Of a stretch of DNA of 64,000 bases, positions 16,930 to 25,916 are shown piece after piece; the first letter of the stretch is position 1; every line of letters starts with the position of its first letter. The DNA lies in the NCBI GenBank assembly GCA_036337015.1, contig JAYZEZ010000005.1, positions 124,001 through 188,000 of the forward strand, read 5' to 3'. This DNA comes from Casp-alpha2 sp036337015. Lineage in GTDB: Bacteria > Pseudomonadota > Alphaproteobacteria > Rhodospirillales > Casp-alpha2. The notes beneath the pieces were generated by a model, which had not been told where the DNA came from, made no database searches, and saw only the letters and a program-made list of their open reading frames with translations. The position numbers and the translations under genes were made by a program.

Positions 16930-17448
16930 TTACAATTGTTTCTCAAAATGAAACCTTCGAATTCCACTGCGAATTGTACGCAAAGTCTGTCTTTCTGAAA
17001 TTTCTTCACGAACTAACGTGTATCCTTGGGCACGATAGAGTGCAAGTGCAGCTTCTTGCAATTCAGATGTGCTAAGTAAAATACGCTGATATCTCTCCTC
17101 TACACAAAAATCTTCAATATGTGATAAAATTCTAATTCCAATACCTCGACGACGATATCCTGATTGCACATACATGCGGCGAACTTCCGCTTCCACCTCA
17201 TTCAATCGTTCAATCCCTGCCATACCCACTACTACACCAGCCAAATCAGCAACCCAAAAACCACTACCAGGGACTTGTTGATAAACTTTCGGAATATGTA
17301 AAATTTCGCCATCCAAAACACTATTAATATAGGTTTCTAGGTCCTCAAGATTCTCAGACTTAGACAAATTCATATTCCAATCTATGAAAATATCCCTAAC
17401 TGCATTCTGGTCCTCAGAACGGTAAGGACGAATTATAAGTGTATCCAT
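16930..17448 (-). CDS. GNAT-family N-acetyltransferase
   Basis: 172 residues. The acetyl-CoA-binding motif A is present as VRRMYVQSGYRRRGIGIRIL (R/Q-x-x-G-x-G/A form), preceded by GMAGIERLNEVEAEV and followed by LSTSELQEAALALYRAQGY. It lies 21 bp after gatB on the same strand, so it belongs to that transcript. The acceptor could be an amino acid, peptide or protein N terminus; none can be inferred from the sequence. Confidence 0.85.
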   Translation of the reverse strand: MDTLIIRPYRSEDQNAVRDIFIDWNMNLSKSENLEDLETYINSVLDGEILHIPKVYQQVPGSGFWVADLAGVVVGMAGIERLNEVEAEVRRMYVQSGYRRRGIGIRILSHIEDFCVEERYQRILLSTSELQEAALALYRAQGYTLVREEISERQTLRTIRSGIRRFHFEKQL

Positions 17449-17469
17449 TAATTTTAATTCCGAATTAGC

Positions 17470-18927
17470 TTATTCGACTAGTTTTGATCGCAAAATATCA
17501 TTAACCAGCTTTGGATTAGCTTTTCCGCCAGTTGCCTTCATAACCTGGCCAACGAACCAGCCGATAGCTTTTTCGTTTCCACCTTTAAAATCATCAACCT
17601 GATCAGGATTAAGTGTAAGGATATTATCCACAATTGATTCAATTTCACCTACATTAGTGATTTGTTCCAAACCCTTTTTCTTAACAATTTCCCCAGCTGT
17701 AATGCCACTCTCAAACATTTCTTCAAAAACATCTTTAGCAATGCGACCGGAAATAATGTCATCCTCTATAAGACCCAAAAGTTCGATCAGTGCGTCTACA
17801 GAAACGGGACTATTTGTAATAGGAAGGTTGGCTTTTTTTAGTGCACCGAAAAGATTGCCAGTGATCCAATTTGCTGCAATCTTCGAATTACATTTTTCAG
17901 CAACCTGTTCGAAAAAATCTGCAATTTCTTTATCCGCTACCAAAACACTTGCATCATAAGAACTTAAACCTAATTCCTTAATAAAACGGTTTTTTTTGTC
18001 ATCAGGAAGTTCTGGCAAATTTTTTCTAATAGAATCTATTTCGTCAATAGTAAGTATTACTGGCAAAAGATCAGGATCAGGAAAATAACGGTAATCATGT
18101 GAAAATTCTTTACTTCGCATAGCTCGTGTTTGTCCCTGAGAAGCGTCGAATTGGCGAGTTTCTTGAATAACCTCTTTACCCTCTTCATAGGCCTTAACTT
18201 GACGGAGAGATTCAACATCAATCACTTGTGTAATAAAGCGAATGGAATTTACATTTTTAGTTTCTGTTCGAGTCAAAAATTCTTTAGATCCAACTGGGCG
18301 GACTGAAACGTTAACATCCGCACGCATTGATCCTTCCTCCATATTACCATCACATGTTCCCAAATAACGTAGTATAGCGCGTAGCTTGCGTACAAATAAC
18401 CCTGCCTCCTCAGACGATCGCAAATCAGGTTTAGAGACAATCTCCATTAAAGCAACGCCAGACCTATTAAGGTCAATAAACGAAAGTCTAGGATCTTGAT
18501 CATGCATTGACTTTCCGGCATCCTGCTCCATATGCAATCGTTCAATCCCAATTTCTCGAGTATTTCCATCGGGCATATCAAGAAGTACAATCCCTTCACC
18601 AACGATTGGATTGGCAAACTGAGAAATCTGATATCCTTGAGGTAGATCAGCATAAAAATAATTTTTTCGCTCAAAAACTGAATGCAGGTTTATTTTTGCT
18701 TTAAGACCAAGACCAGTTTTAATGGCTTGGGTGACACAATACTCATTAATCACAGGAAGCATTCCTGGCATAGCTGCATCGATAAGTGACACTTGTGTAT
18801 TAGGGTCAGCACCAAAAGCAGTGGCAGAACCCGAAAAAAGCTTCGCTTGAGAGGAAATTTGTGCATGTACTTCTAACCCAATTACAATTTCCCAATTCCC
18901 AGTATCCCCTTCGATTATATAACTCAA
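17470..18927 (-). CDS. gatB: Asp-tRNA(Asn)/Glu-tRNA(Gln) amidotransferase subunit B
   Basis: 485 residues. The TTG start overlaps the gatA stop in a TTGA tetranucleotide. It begins with the typical WEIVIGLEVHAQISSQAKLF and contains the GatB kinase-like/cradle domain (METKNVNSIRF-type segment seen here as RTETKNVNSIRF) and the C-terminal Yqey-like tail ending KANPKLVNDIL. It phosphorylates the mischarged aminoacyl-tRNA and transfers ammonia delivered by GatA. With gatC and gatA upstream, the complete complex is encoded in order C-A-B. Confidence 0.97.
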   Translation of the reverse strand: MSYIIEGDTGNWEIVIGLEVHAQISSQAKLFSGSATAFGADPNTQVSLIDAAMPGMLPVINEYCVTQAIKTGLGLKAKINLHSVFERKNYFYADLPQGYQISQFANPIVGEGIVLLDMPDGNTREIGIERLHMEQDAGKSMHDQDPRLSFIDLNRSGVALMEIVSKPDLRSSEEAGLFVRKLRAILRYLGTCDGNMEEGSMRADVNVSVRPVGSKEFLTRTETKNVNSIRFITQVIDVESLRQVKAYEEGKEVIQETRQFDASQGQTRAMRSKEFSHDYRYFPDPDLLPVILTIDEIDSIRKNLPELPDDKKNRFIKELGLSSYDASVLVADKEIADFFEQVAEKCNSKIAANWITGNLFGALKKANLPITNSPVSVDALIELLGLIEDDIISGRIAKDVFEEMFESGITAGEIVKKKGLEQITNVGEIESIVDNILTLNPDQVDDFKGGNEKAIGWFVGQVMKATGGKANPKLVNDILRSKLVE

Positions 18928-20408
18928 GTTGCTATCCTTGGTTTTGTATCAAATTCTGCAGCAAGTTCTAAAATTTTAGCAGTACGAAATAGTGAAAGCT
19001 CATCAAATGGTTTGGCAATCAAGTGCAAGCCCAAAGGCAAGCCGTCTCCATCCAACCCCGATGGTATAGAAATTGCCGGCAACCCAGCGAGCGATGCTGG
19101 AACGGTAAAAATATCATTTAAATACATTGCTACTGGGTCATCCATTTTTTCACCAATCGAAAAAGCTGCACTTGGCGCAGTTGGCGTCAATAATAAATCT
19201 ACCTTTTCAAAAACTTTTTTAAAATCATTAGCAATTAAGGTACGTACCTTTTGAGCCTTTATATAGTAGGCATCGTAATACCCTGCTGATAAAACATAAG
19301 TCCCTATAAGAATACGACGACGGACCTCTTCACCAAATCCTTCTCCACGCGTAGACTCAAACATATCGTCAAGGGTCTCTCCATTCACACGAAGGCCGTA
19401 CCTTACACCATCATAGCGTGCCAAGTTAGAAGATGCTTCTGCAGGAGCTATAATGTAATAAGTTGGTAGAGCATATTTTGTATGCGGCAATGAAACTTCT
19501 ATGCATTCTGCACCCTGATCTTCTAGCCAGGATCTTCCCTTGCTCCAAATCGCTTCAATTTCTGAAGGCATACCTTCCATACTATATTCCTTCGGTATGC
19601 CAATTTTTAAGCCTTCTACACCCTCAAGGAGGCTGGAGGTGAAATTGGGTACATCAAAGGGCACTGATGTAGAATCTTTTATATCGTGCCCTGACATTGC
19701 CCCAAGCATTATGGCAGCATCTTCAACAGTTCGAGTGAGAGGGCCAGCCTGATCTAAGCTTGAAGAAAATGCAACGATACCCCAACGCGAACAGCGACCA
19801 TAGGTTGGTTTCATACCAACAATTCCAGTGAAAGAGGCCGGCTGTCGAATGGAGCCGCCTGTATCAGTTCCTAATGCACCAGGTACAATCCGAGCTGCCA
19901 CTGCAGACGCTGAACCACCAGATGATCCACCAGGGACTAAGTGCTTGCCTTTCTTAGCACCGCTTTGTGCTATCCAAGGATTCTTAACAGGCCCATAGTA
20001 GGAAGTCATATTAGCCGAGCCCATTGCAAATTCATCAAGATTAGTTTTACCCAGCATGACAGCGCCAGCATTGCGAAGATTAGTTGTAACTGTGGACTCA
20101 TAAGTTGGAATAAATCCATCTAAAATATGAGAACCAGCTGTAGTCAGTACATTTTCCGTACAAAATAAATCTTTTATAGCAATCGGAATACCGTCCATAA
20201 GTCCTAATTTCTCACCCGATCTTCGTCGAATATCGGACTCTTTAGCACGAGCTATGGCAATTTCCGGAGTTTCAGTGATAAAGGCATTAAGCGAACGTTT
20301 TTCGTCCAATACATCAATGTGGGCCACAACTAACTCTTCGGACGTAAATTTTCCATCTTTTAAACCCTTTGCCGCAGCTGCGATCGTCAAATCGTTTAAG
20401 CTTGTCAT
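18924..20408 (-). CDS. gatA: Asp-tRNA(Asn)/Glu-tRNA(Gln) amidotransferase subunit A
   Basis: 494 residues. It is the amidase-signature glutaminase of GatCAB. The Ser-cisSer-Lys triad is visible in PIAIKDLFC (Lys), in the GGSSGGSASAVAA segment (cis-Ser) and in GTDTGGSIRQPAS (nucleophilic Ser). It releases ammonia from glutamine for tRNA-dependent amidation. The start overlaps gatC and the stop overlaps gatB, each by 4 bp, so the three subunits are translationally coupled. Confidence 0.97.
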   Translation of the reverse strand: MTSLNDLTIAAAAKGLKDGKFTSEELVVAHIDVLDEKRSLNAFITETPEIAIARAKESDIRRRSGEKLGLMDGIPIAIKDLFCTENVLTTAGSHILDGFIPTYESTVTTNLRNAGAVMLGKTNLDEFAMGSANMTSYYGPVKNPWIAQSGAKKGKHLVPGGSSGGSASAVAARIVPGALGTDTGGSIRQPASFTGIVGMKPTYGRCSRWGIVAFSSSLDQAGPLTRTVEDAAIMLGAMSGHDIKDSTSVPFDVPNFTSSLLEGVEGLKIGIPKEYSMEGMPSEIEAIWSKGRSWLEDQGAECIEVSLPHTKYALPTYYIIAPAEASSNLARYDGVRYGLRVNGETLDDMFESTRGEGFGEEVRRRILIGTYVLSAGYYDAYYIKAQKVRTLIANDFKKVFEKVDLLLTPTAPSAAFSIGEKMDDPVAMYLNDIFTVPASLAGLPAISIPSGLDGDGLPLGLHLIAKPFDELSLFRTAKILELAAEFDTKPRIAT

Positions 20409-20716
20409 TCAACTACCTTAGGCACGGTAAAGAAACCTCCTTTTGACGGGTCATCTGAAATCCAATTTGGCTCAGTTGAATTAAATAAAATATCCTCTGG
20501 ACAATCGCCGTCATTAACCAGATCCTTGCGTCTAGGCCACGTCAATTCAGTAACAGATGTCATTGGATTCACACCATCCGTTACGACCTCATCTAGTTGT
20601 TCAACCCAACCAATTATATCGGATAATTCTTCAGAAATTTGATCAAGAGAATCATCTGGCACCTTTATGCGGGCAAGGAATGCTATATTTTTAACAATTT
20701 TTTTATCTAAAGTCAT
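20405..20716 (-). CDS. gatC: Asp-tRNA(Asn)/Glu-tRNA(Gln) amidotransferase subunit C
   Basis: 103 residues. ATG 20716 is chosen because a GGAG lies six bases upstream of it and MTLDKKIVKNIAFLARI is the usual beginning. An ATG seven codons upstream (20737) is less likely. GatC is a small belt protein stabilising GatA-GatB. The conserved VNPMTSVTEL and the end GGFFTVPKVVE are present. It is the first gene of a minus-strand unit that continues through gatA, gatB, a GNAT and a DUF1932 dehydrogenase. Confidence 0.93.
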   Translation of the reverse strand: MTLDKKIVKNIAFLARIKVPDDSLDQISEELSDIIGWVEQLDEVVTDGVNPMTSVTELTWPRRKDLVNDGDCPEDILFNSTEPNWISDDPSKGGFFTVPKVVE

Positions 20717-20848
20717 CTTGAGCTCCAAGAGCTTCATTCAAGCAGTCGGAAATTAGTCCGGCATTAACTCGAATTCAAGGCATCATATACATTTAGTGAT
20801 TGAGAATAAAAACGCCGTTAATCAGAGAACATAAAAAATCTTGTTTAT

Positions 20849-21724
20849 TCATCTAATTTTTACAGATTCAGGTTTCCTTATTATAGGGTCAGGGTAATTT
20901 GGCATATTCTTAATAAGTTCCTTCCATGTTTTTTTATTCCAAGAATTAATAGCTATTACGGCGGCTCCCTTCAATGCCTGAGGTATGGTTTTTACTGAAA
21001 TTTCCTTTTTAGCATTGACGTAACCGTATTTTTTAATAGATACACCGTCATAAGAGACAAAGCCCTTTTCTTTATCAAATAATATAAAAGTTGAAAGAAT
21101 CTCATCGTAACCTCGATCTAGATCAAGGACATCTATAGTAATCTGAAAAATTTTTCTTTGCGATAACTTATAAGGGGCTTCGGTTATAAACATAGGTGTA
21201 CGAAACTTTATCTTTTCCTTGGCACGCATACATTCCCAAATGATATAATAATCCGAAATTTCAAAAATCTGCCCCTCTACAAAACTCTTCCCTTCAAAAC
21301 TAATCGTGAATTTGCAATTAGTAGAAGGCTTAGCCCTAGCTGTTGCTTCTCCCTTGAGATCCTTGGAAAGACTGCCATCTATCAAAGGTAATAAATATTT
21401 CCTATATACAAAACCAAAATCCCTCCTCTTTTTACGAACTGCTAACCAAGAATCTGCAGCTAGGCCTACAATTTGAACACGATCGCCAGATTTTAAGCTT
21501 CCCAAACGTTTAGAACTAGTCGTAGGTAATGACCTAACACTTACATCTTTAAGCACTAAATAAGTATCGTTAAAGGGTTTTACTTTTACACCCTTAAATA
21601 TAATGGTTTCATTAGCTTGACTGTATCCTGCACAAAGCAAAATTACACACACCATTAACAAAGTTGATAAAAAACTAGTTGAATAAGAATATAGCAAGGC
21701 TATCAAACCCTTCGATTGTACCAT
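20849..21724 (-). CDS. Exported SH3b-domain protein of unknown function
   Basis: 291 residues with a GGAGG SD five bases before the ATG. A long N-terminal hydrophobic signal ends near YSQANE. A bacterial SH3 domain follows (about residues 52-115: DVSVRSLPTTSSKRLGSLKS, then GDRVQIVGL and WLAV), and then about 175 residues with no recognised domain, with two Cys in the centre (NCKF and WECM). SH3b domains often bind cell-wall peptides. It lies between gatC and the divergent ruvX. No enzymatic motif seen. Confidence 0.65.
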   Translation of the reverse strand: MVQSKGLIALLYSYSTSFLSTLLMVCVILLCAGYSQANETIIFKGVKVKPFNDTYLVLKDVSVRSLPTTSSKRLGSLKSGDRVQIVGLAADSWLAVRKKRRDFGFVYRKYLLPLIDGSLSKDLKGEATARAKPSTNCKFTISFEGKSFVEGQIFEISDYYIIWECMRAKEKIKFRTPMFITEAPYKLSQRKIFQITIDVLDLDRGYDEILSTFILFDKEKGFVSYDGVSIKKYGYVNAKKEISVKTIPQALKGAAVIAINSWNKKTWKELIKNMPNYPDPIIRKPESVKIR

Positions 21725-21872
21725 TGCTACCTCCAGCCCAAAAATTATGTATAACTGAGGTTAAATATTATAATAACCAACTCATAATCGAACTAAGATT
21801 ACTACTTTATTTTAAGATCAATTACTCTCAAAATTATCTCTTTTTATAAAAAATTAAAAGGATCCAATTAAA

Positions 21873-22346
21873 TTGTCAGTTGTAGAAATCAGTCAAATCA
21901 AAAACAACCTTTTAACTGGACAACGATTATTGTGCTTAGATATTGGGTCAAAAACAATAGGGCTAGCTTTATCAGACATCTCTATAACGATAGCAACGCC
22001 AATGACAACTATTTGGCGAAAGAAATTTTCTCAAGATGTTCAACAACTTAAAAAATTGATTGAGCAAGAAAAGATTGGCGGATTAATCCTTGGTCTTCCT
22101 ATAAAGATGGATGGAACCAAGGGTCCGAGGTGTCAATCAGTATATGATTTTGCCCGTAATATCGAAGAGCACATCGATATACCGATTGCCTTTTGGGATG
22201 AGCGCCTTTCTACAGTTGCAGTCGAACGAATACTTATTAAAGAGGCAGACATGTCCAGAAGAAAGAGAAGCCAAGTAGTCGACAAAATGGCCGCTGCCTA
22301 TATCCTACAGAGTGCTTTAGATTCAACTGCTAAATTTACTAAGTAA
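21873..22346 (+). CDS. ruvX: Holliday-junction resolvase-like protein RuvX (YqgF)
   Basis: 157 residues from a TTG start. It has the RNase-H-like fold motifs of YqgF: LLCLDIGSKTIGLALSD (first acidic residue), GGLILGLPIKMDGT, FWDERLSTVAVE and the final DKMAAAYILQSAL. The family is implicated in pre-16S rRNA 5' processing and in recombination. Its place divergent to gatC and ahead of pyrB is common in alphaproteobacteria. An AT-only palindrome spans the stop (22332-22350) but has no T-run. Confidence 0.92.
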   Translation: MSVVEISQIKNNLLTGQRLLCLDIGSKTIGLALSDISITIATPMTTIWRKKFSQDVQQLKKLIEQEKIGGLILGLPIKMDGTKGPRCQSVYDFARNIEEHIDIPIAFWDERLSTVAVERILIKEADMSRRKRSQVVDKMAAAYILQSALDSTAKFTK

Positions 22347-22373
22347 ATTTAAAAAGAAATGATTTTTTCTTAA

Positions 22374-22700
22374 TCATAAAGATCTAGAACTAATTAAAAT
22401 TATCACTGAACCAATTATACAGATCATAGCGCCGGTTAAATCCCAACGATTAGGTTGAACACCCTCGACGACCCACATCCAGGCTAGTGAAGAAAAAATA
22501 TAAATGCCACCATATGCAGCAAATGCTCGACCTGCAAATAGGCTTTCAACCTTAGTCAGTAAAAACGCAAAAATTATAAGTAAAACTATTCCAGGAACAG
22601 CCCAGAAAGGACTCTTACCAAGCCTAAACCAAATCCAAAATGCAAAACATCCACTAATTTCAGCAATGGCCGCAAAAAAATAAATTGCAAACGAATTCAT
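22374..22700 (-). CDS. YnfA family inner-membrane protein (UPF0060)
   Basis: 108 residues with four hydrophobic segments. The motifs AIAEISGCFAFWIWFRLGKS, FAAYGGIYIFSSLAWMWVVE and GVQPNRWDLTGAMICIIGS follow the UPF0060/YnfA family, which is related in fold to small multidrug resistance proteins. It probably works as a dimer, perhaps in drug or cation export, but function in general is weakly supported. It is convergent with ruvX. Confidence 0.88.
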   Translation of the reverse strand: MNSFAIYFFAAIAEISGCFAFWIWFRLGKSPFWAVPGIVLLIIFAFLLTKVESLFAGRAFAAYGGIYIFSSLAWMWVVEGVQPNRWDLTGAMICIIGSVIILISSRSL

Positions 22701-22852
22701 AGTAGTAACTTATCTCATAAATTTAATTTATAGAAAAAATTTTTATTAAACCTATAGCAAGAACTATTTTTGATGCCTTATAACCAATTATTTTGTAAAG
22801 CTTTAATTGAGATACTTGCACCATAGATCATCTAACCATATAGTGCCGGCTT

Positions 22853-23818
22853 ATGAACCAAGACGGTAAGGACAAAGTCCAATTCTCCCATCGTCATCTA
22901 CTCGGCATTGAAGGTCTCTCGCCGACGGAAATTTCTCTTTTTTTGGATCGTTCAGAAACCTACGTCAAACAAAACCGGCGTACAAAGAAAAGCTTAGCAC
23001 TTTTACAAGGTCGTACTATAGTTAATCTCTTCTTCGAAGATTCAACACGCACTCGAACATCCTTTGAGCTGGCAGGCAAGCGTCTGGGTGGGGACATAAT
23101 AAATATGTCCGTAGCCACAAGCTCAATTAAAAAAGGAGAAACCCTTATCGATACCTCAATGACTTTAAATGCCATGCACCCAGATGTATTAGTTGTACGA
23201 CACCCCAATTCTGGGGCTGTTAAACTTTTATCTGAAAAGGTTAATTGTGCAGTAATTAATGGTGGTGATGGTAGCCACGAACATCCAACCCAAGCCTTAC
23301 TTGACGCATTAACGATCAGGAGGCGGCGTGGAAGTCTAAATGGCCTTCAAGTAGCGATTTGCGGTGATGTAACACATTCTCGAGTAGCTCGCTCAAATAT
23401 TCATCTACTCAATACGATGGGGGCAAGGGTACGTCTTATTGCTCCACGAACCTTAATCCCTCCTGGTATCGACAGAATGGGAGTTGAAATCTTCCACGAT
23501 ATGGCTGAAGGAATTAAAAATTGTGATATTGTAATGATGTTACGACTTCAACGTGAACGTATGGATGGTAATTTTCTGCCTTCAATTCGCGAATATTTCC
23601 ATTTTTTTGGCCTTGACTATAAAAAATTATCGCACGCCAAGGAAGATGCTTTAATTATGCATCCTGGGCCAATGAACAGAGGTGTAGAGATAGATACAGA
23701 CGTTGCAGACGACGTAGGGCGAAGCGTTATACGGGAACAGGTAGAAATGGGTGTTGCAGTACGTATGGCAGTACTTGAATTACTTGCTCTAAATCCAATA
23801 AACGAAGGGGAAACTTGA
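22853..23818 (+). CDS. pyrB: Aspartate carbamoyltransferase catalytic subunit
   Basis: 321 residues. The carbamoyl-phosphate loop STRTRTSFELAGKRLGGD and the HPTQALLDALTI motif are complete, with the aspartate-binding region MLRLQRERM and HPGPMNRGVEI. It catalyses the committed step of pyrimidine synthesis. The stop overlaps the start of the dihydroorotase-like gene by 4 bp. This arrangement, an ATCase of class-A type with an overlapping inactive dihydroorotase, is known in Pseudomonas (pyrBC'), where both proteins form one complex. Confidence 0.96.
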   Translation: MNQDGKDKVQFSHRHLLGIEGLSPTEISLFLDRSETYVKQNRRTKKSLALLQGRTIVNLFFEDSTRTRTSFELAGKRLGGDIINMSVATSSIKKGETLIDTSMTLNAMHPDVLVVRHPNSGAVKLLSEKVNCAVINGGDGSHEHPTQALLDALTIRRRRGSLNGLQVAICGDVTHSRVARSNIHLLNTMGARVRLIAPRTLIPPGIDRMGVEIFHDMAEGIKNCDIVMMLRLQRERMDGNFLPSIREYFHFFGLDYKKLSHAKEDALIMHPGPMNRGVEIDTDVADDVGRSVIREQVEMGVAVRMAVLELLALNPINEGET

Positions 23819-25101
23819 TGCCTGGCAAGTTAACGGCATATGTTAACGCTCGTCTACTTGATCCAGAAAGTGGTTTAGATGCCCCGGGCGGTATCATCAC
23901 TGATGAAAAATCCATCTTAGATTTTGGACCAAATTTATTTGAAAAAAAACCACCCCAGGGTGCAGACGTCATCGATTGTGGAGGCAAGTGCCTTGCGCCT
24001 GGTCTAGTTGATATGCGTATCGAGATAGGTGATCTAACTGCTACTGTTGGAGCCGCCGTTACTGGAGGAGTGACCTCTGCAGTTTGTCTACCCAATACGG
24101 ATCCAGTAATAGATGATATGACAGTTGTTGAATATGTTGCCCGGCGTGCGCGCAAACAGGGTAAAGCTAAAATCTATCCATATGGCGCCATAACAAAAGA
24201 ACTTAAAGGTTTGGAATTAGCAGAATTAGGCTTGCTTGCAGAATCAGGTGCCGTAGCCTTTACCGATGGCGTGCAGGCCGTTGCAGACTCTCAAATGATG
24301 TACAGAGCTCTAAGTTATGCATCTACATTCGGATTAATGGTAGTCCAACATCCAGAAGATCCAGGACTAGTAGGAGAGGGAGTAGCTACTGCGGGGGAAA
24401 TAGCTACCCGCCTAGGGCTATTTGGAGTTCCTGCCGCAGCAGAGGTGATCATGATTGAGCGAGATCTGCGTTTGTGTGAATTAACCAGTAGTCGATTACA
24501 TATTGCTCATGTTTCAACAGCTGAATCTATAAAGGCCATTTGTAATGCCAAAGAACGTGGTATTAATGTCACTTGTGATACGGCCCCACCTTACTTTGCA
24601 CTCAATGAAACCGCTATCGGTGATTACCGCACCTTTGCTAAGTTATCTCCACCATTACGTAATGAAATAGACCGCCAAGCTATAATAGAAGGTCTTAAGA
24701 ATGGTGTGATCGATGCAATTGTCTCAGATCACACTCCTCGAGATGAAGAATCTAAACGTCTACCATTTTCCCAGGCTGCTCCTGGTGGGATTGGGCTTAA
24801 TACACTTTTAGCAGTCTCATTAGAATTGTATCATAATGGCCATTTAAAACTACTTGATGTTCTTAAATTAATCTCGTCTGCGCCAGCAAAACTAATGAAC
24901 CTAAATGCCGGTCGATTAATTAAAGGTGGCGCCGCTGATCTATTACTTTTTGACCCAGACGAAGGATGGAAAGTAGATGCTGATGCTTTACCCGGAAAAG
25001 CCCAAAACTCTCCATTTGATGGCCGTCCTGTCCAAGGACGCGTCCTCCGAACCGTAATAGATGGGCGTACTGTGTTCAAACAGGAAAACTATCTTGATTG
25101 A
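23815..25101 (+). CDS. pyrC: Dihydroorotase-like protein lacking the HxH metal motif (PyrC'/PyrX type)
   Basis: 428 residues of the amidohydrolase fold, overlapping pyrB by 4 bp. In catalytic dihydroorotases the segment after PGLVDM is HxH, which holds the zinc; here it reads RIE at residues 68-70. The later metal-site His of the PHH motif is also replaced (TCDTAPPYFAL), while HIAHVS and SDHTPRDEESK remain. This matches the non-catalytic PyrC' subunits that scaffold aspartate carbamoyltransferase. An active dihydroorotase should then be encoded elsewhere. Family membership is sure; loss of activity is inferred. Confidence 0.88.
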   Translation: MMPGKLTAYVNARLLDPESGLDAPGGIITDEKSILDFGPNLFEKKPPQGADVIDCGGKCLAPGLVDMRIEIGDLTATVGAAVTGGVTSAVCLPNTDPVIDDMTVVEYVARRARKQGKAKIYPYGAITKELKGLELAELGLLAESGAVAFTDGVQAVADSQMMYRALSYASTFGLMVVQHPEDPGLVGEGVATAGEIATRLGLFGVPAAAEVIMIERDLRLCELTSSRLHIAHVSTAESIKAICNAKERGINVTCDTAPPYFALNETAIGDYRTFAKLSPPLRNEIDRQAIIEGLKNGVIDAIVSDHTPRDEESKRLPFSQAAPGGIGLNTLLAVSLELYHNGHLKLLDVLKLISSAPAKLMNLNAGRLIKGGAADLLLFDPDEGWKVDADALPGKAQNSPFDGRPVQGRVLRTVIDGRTVFKQENYLD

Positions 25102-25711
25102 TCACATCGACTTTTCAAGTTCTGCTGTTCTTCTTTTTGTTTTGATTAGCTATCTTTTAGGCTCTATTCCTTTCGGTCTAATTGTGACCAGATTTGCCGG
25201 TATTAATGATATTCGTTCCATTGGTTCAGGTAATATTGGTGCTACTAACGTATTGCGTTCTGGAAAAAAAGGACTTGCCGCAATAACACTTTTATTGGAT
25301 TGCGGGAAAGGTTTGTTGGTTGTTTATTTAGCTAAAAAATTTTCGGAATTTTCAGATGGCAACCTTACATCGTTAATTGTAGGTTTTACATGCGTTATTG
25401 GCCATATTTTTCCAATTTGGTTAAAATTTAAAGGTGGTAAAGGTGTAGCTACTACTATAGGCGTGTTATTAGGAACTGACTTAATTACAGGTATCATTGT
25501 TTGTACGGTATGGTTTGTAGTAGCTGCTCTATCTCGTTACTCTTCTCTTGCCGCCTTGCTAGCAATTCTAACTGCTCCCATATATGCGTTCTTGATAGGA
25601 ATGTACCCACTGATGATAACAGCTCTTTCTTTTACAGTTTTATCTATATTTTGTCATAGAGATAACATCGAAAGATTATTTAAAGGCCAAGAACCTAAAA
25701 TTGGACAATAG
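25094..25711 (+). CDS. plsY: Glycerol-3-phosphate acyltransferase PlsY
   Basis: 205 residues from TTG 25094, which overlaps the pyrC end and follows an AGGAAA by a few bases; an ATG 11 codons upstream lies deep inside pyrC and is less likely. PlsY is a five-TM acyl-phosphate-dependent enzyme that starts phospholipid synthesis. The three conserved loops are visible: GSIPFGLIVTR, GSGNIGATNVLRSGKKG and KFKGGKGVATTIGV. The usual alphaproteobacterial neighbour dprA does not follow; an EmrAB-like pair does. Confidence 0.94.
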   Translation: MIDHIDFSSSAVLLFVLISYLLGSIPFGLIVTRFAGINDIRSIGSGNIGATNVLRSGKKGLAAITLLLDCGKGLLVVYLAKKFSEFSDGNLTSLIVGFTCVIGHIFPIWLKFKGGKGVATTIGVLLGTDLITGIIVCTVWFVVAALSRYSSLAALLAILTAPIYAFLIGMYPLMITALSFTVLSIFCHRDNIERLFKGQEPKIGQ

Positions 25712-25916
25712 GTGTCAAATAAGTTTAATTATTATCCATTCTAATTCCAATCATTTCCCAATCCAATTATTTTTGCTAAAACATAAAAAACTATATAATT
25801 AAGTGAAAATTCGACTTTTTTTATCCTTTGGCACAAGACGCTCAATCAAATGCATAGCAGTAAAGAATGAATGACCGAAGGCAAGCCTACTAAACTAAGT
25901 AACGGGAAATCTTTCG

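Noticed and set aside
22332..22350. Palindrome at the ruvX stop as a terminator
   Set aside because: The stem is AT-only and not followed by a T-run; it may be chance in AT-rich DNA.
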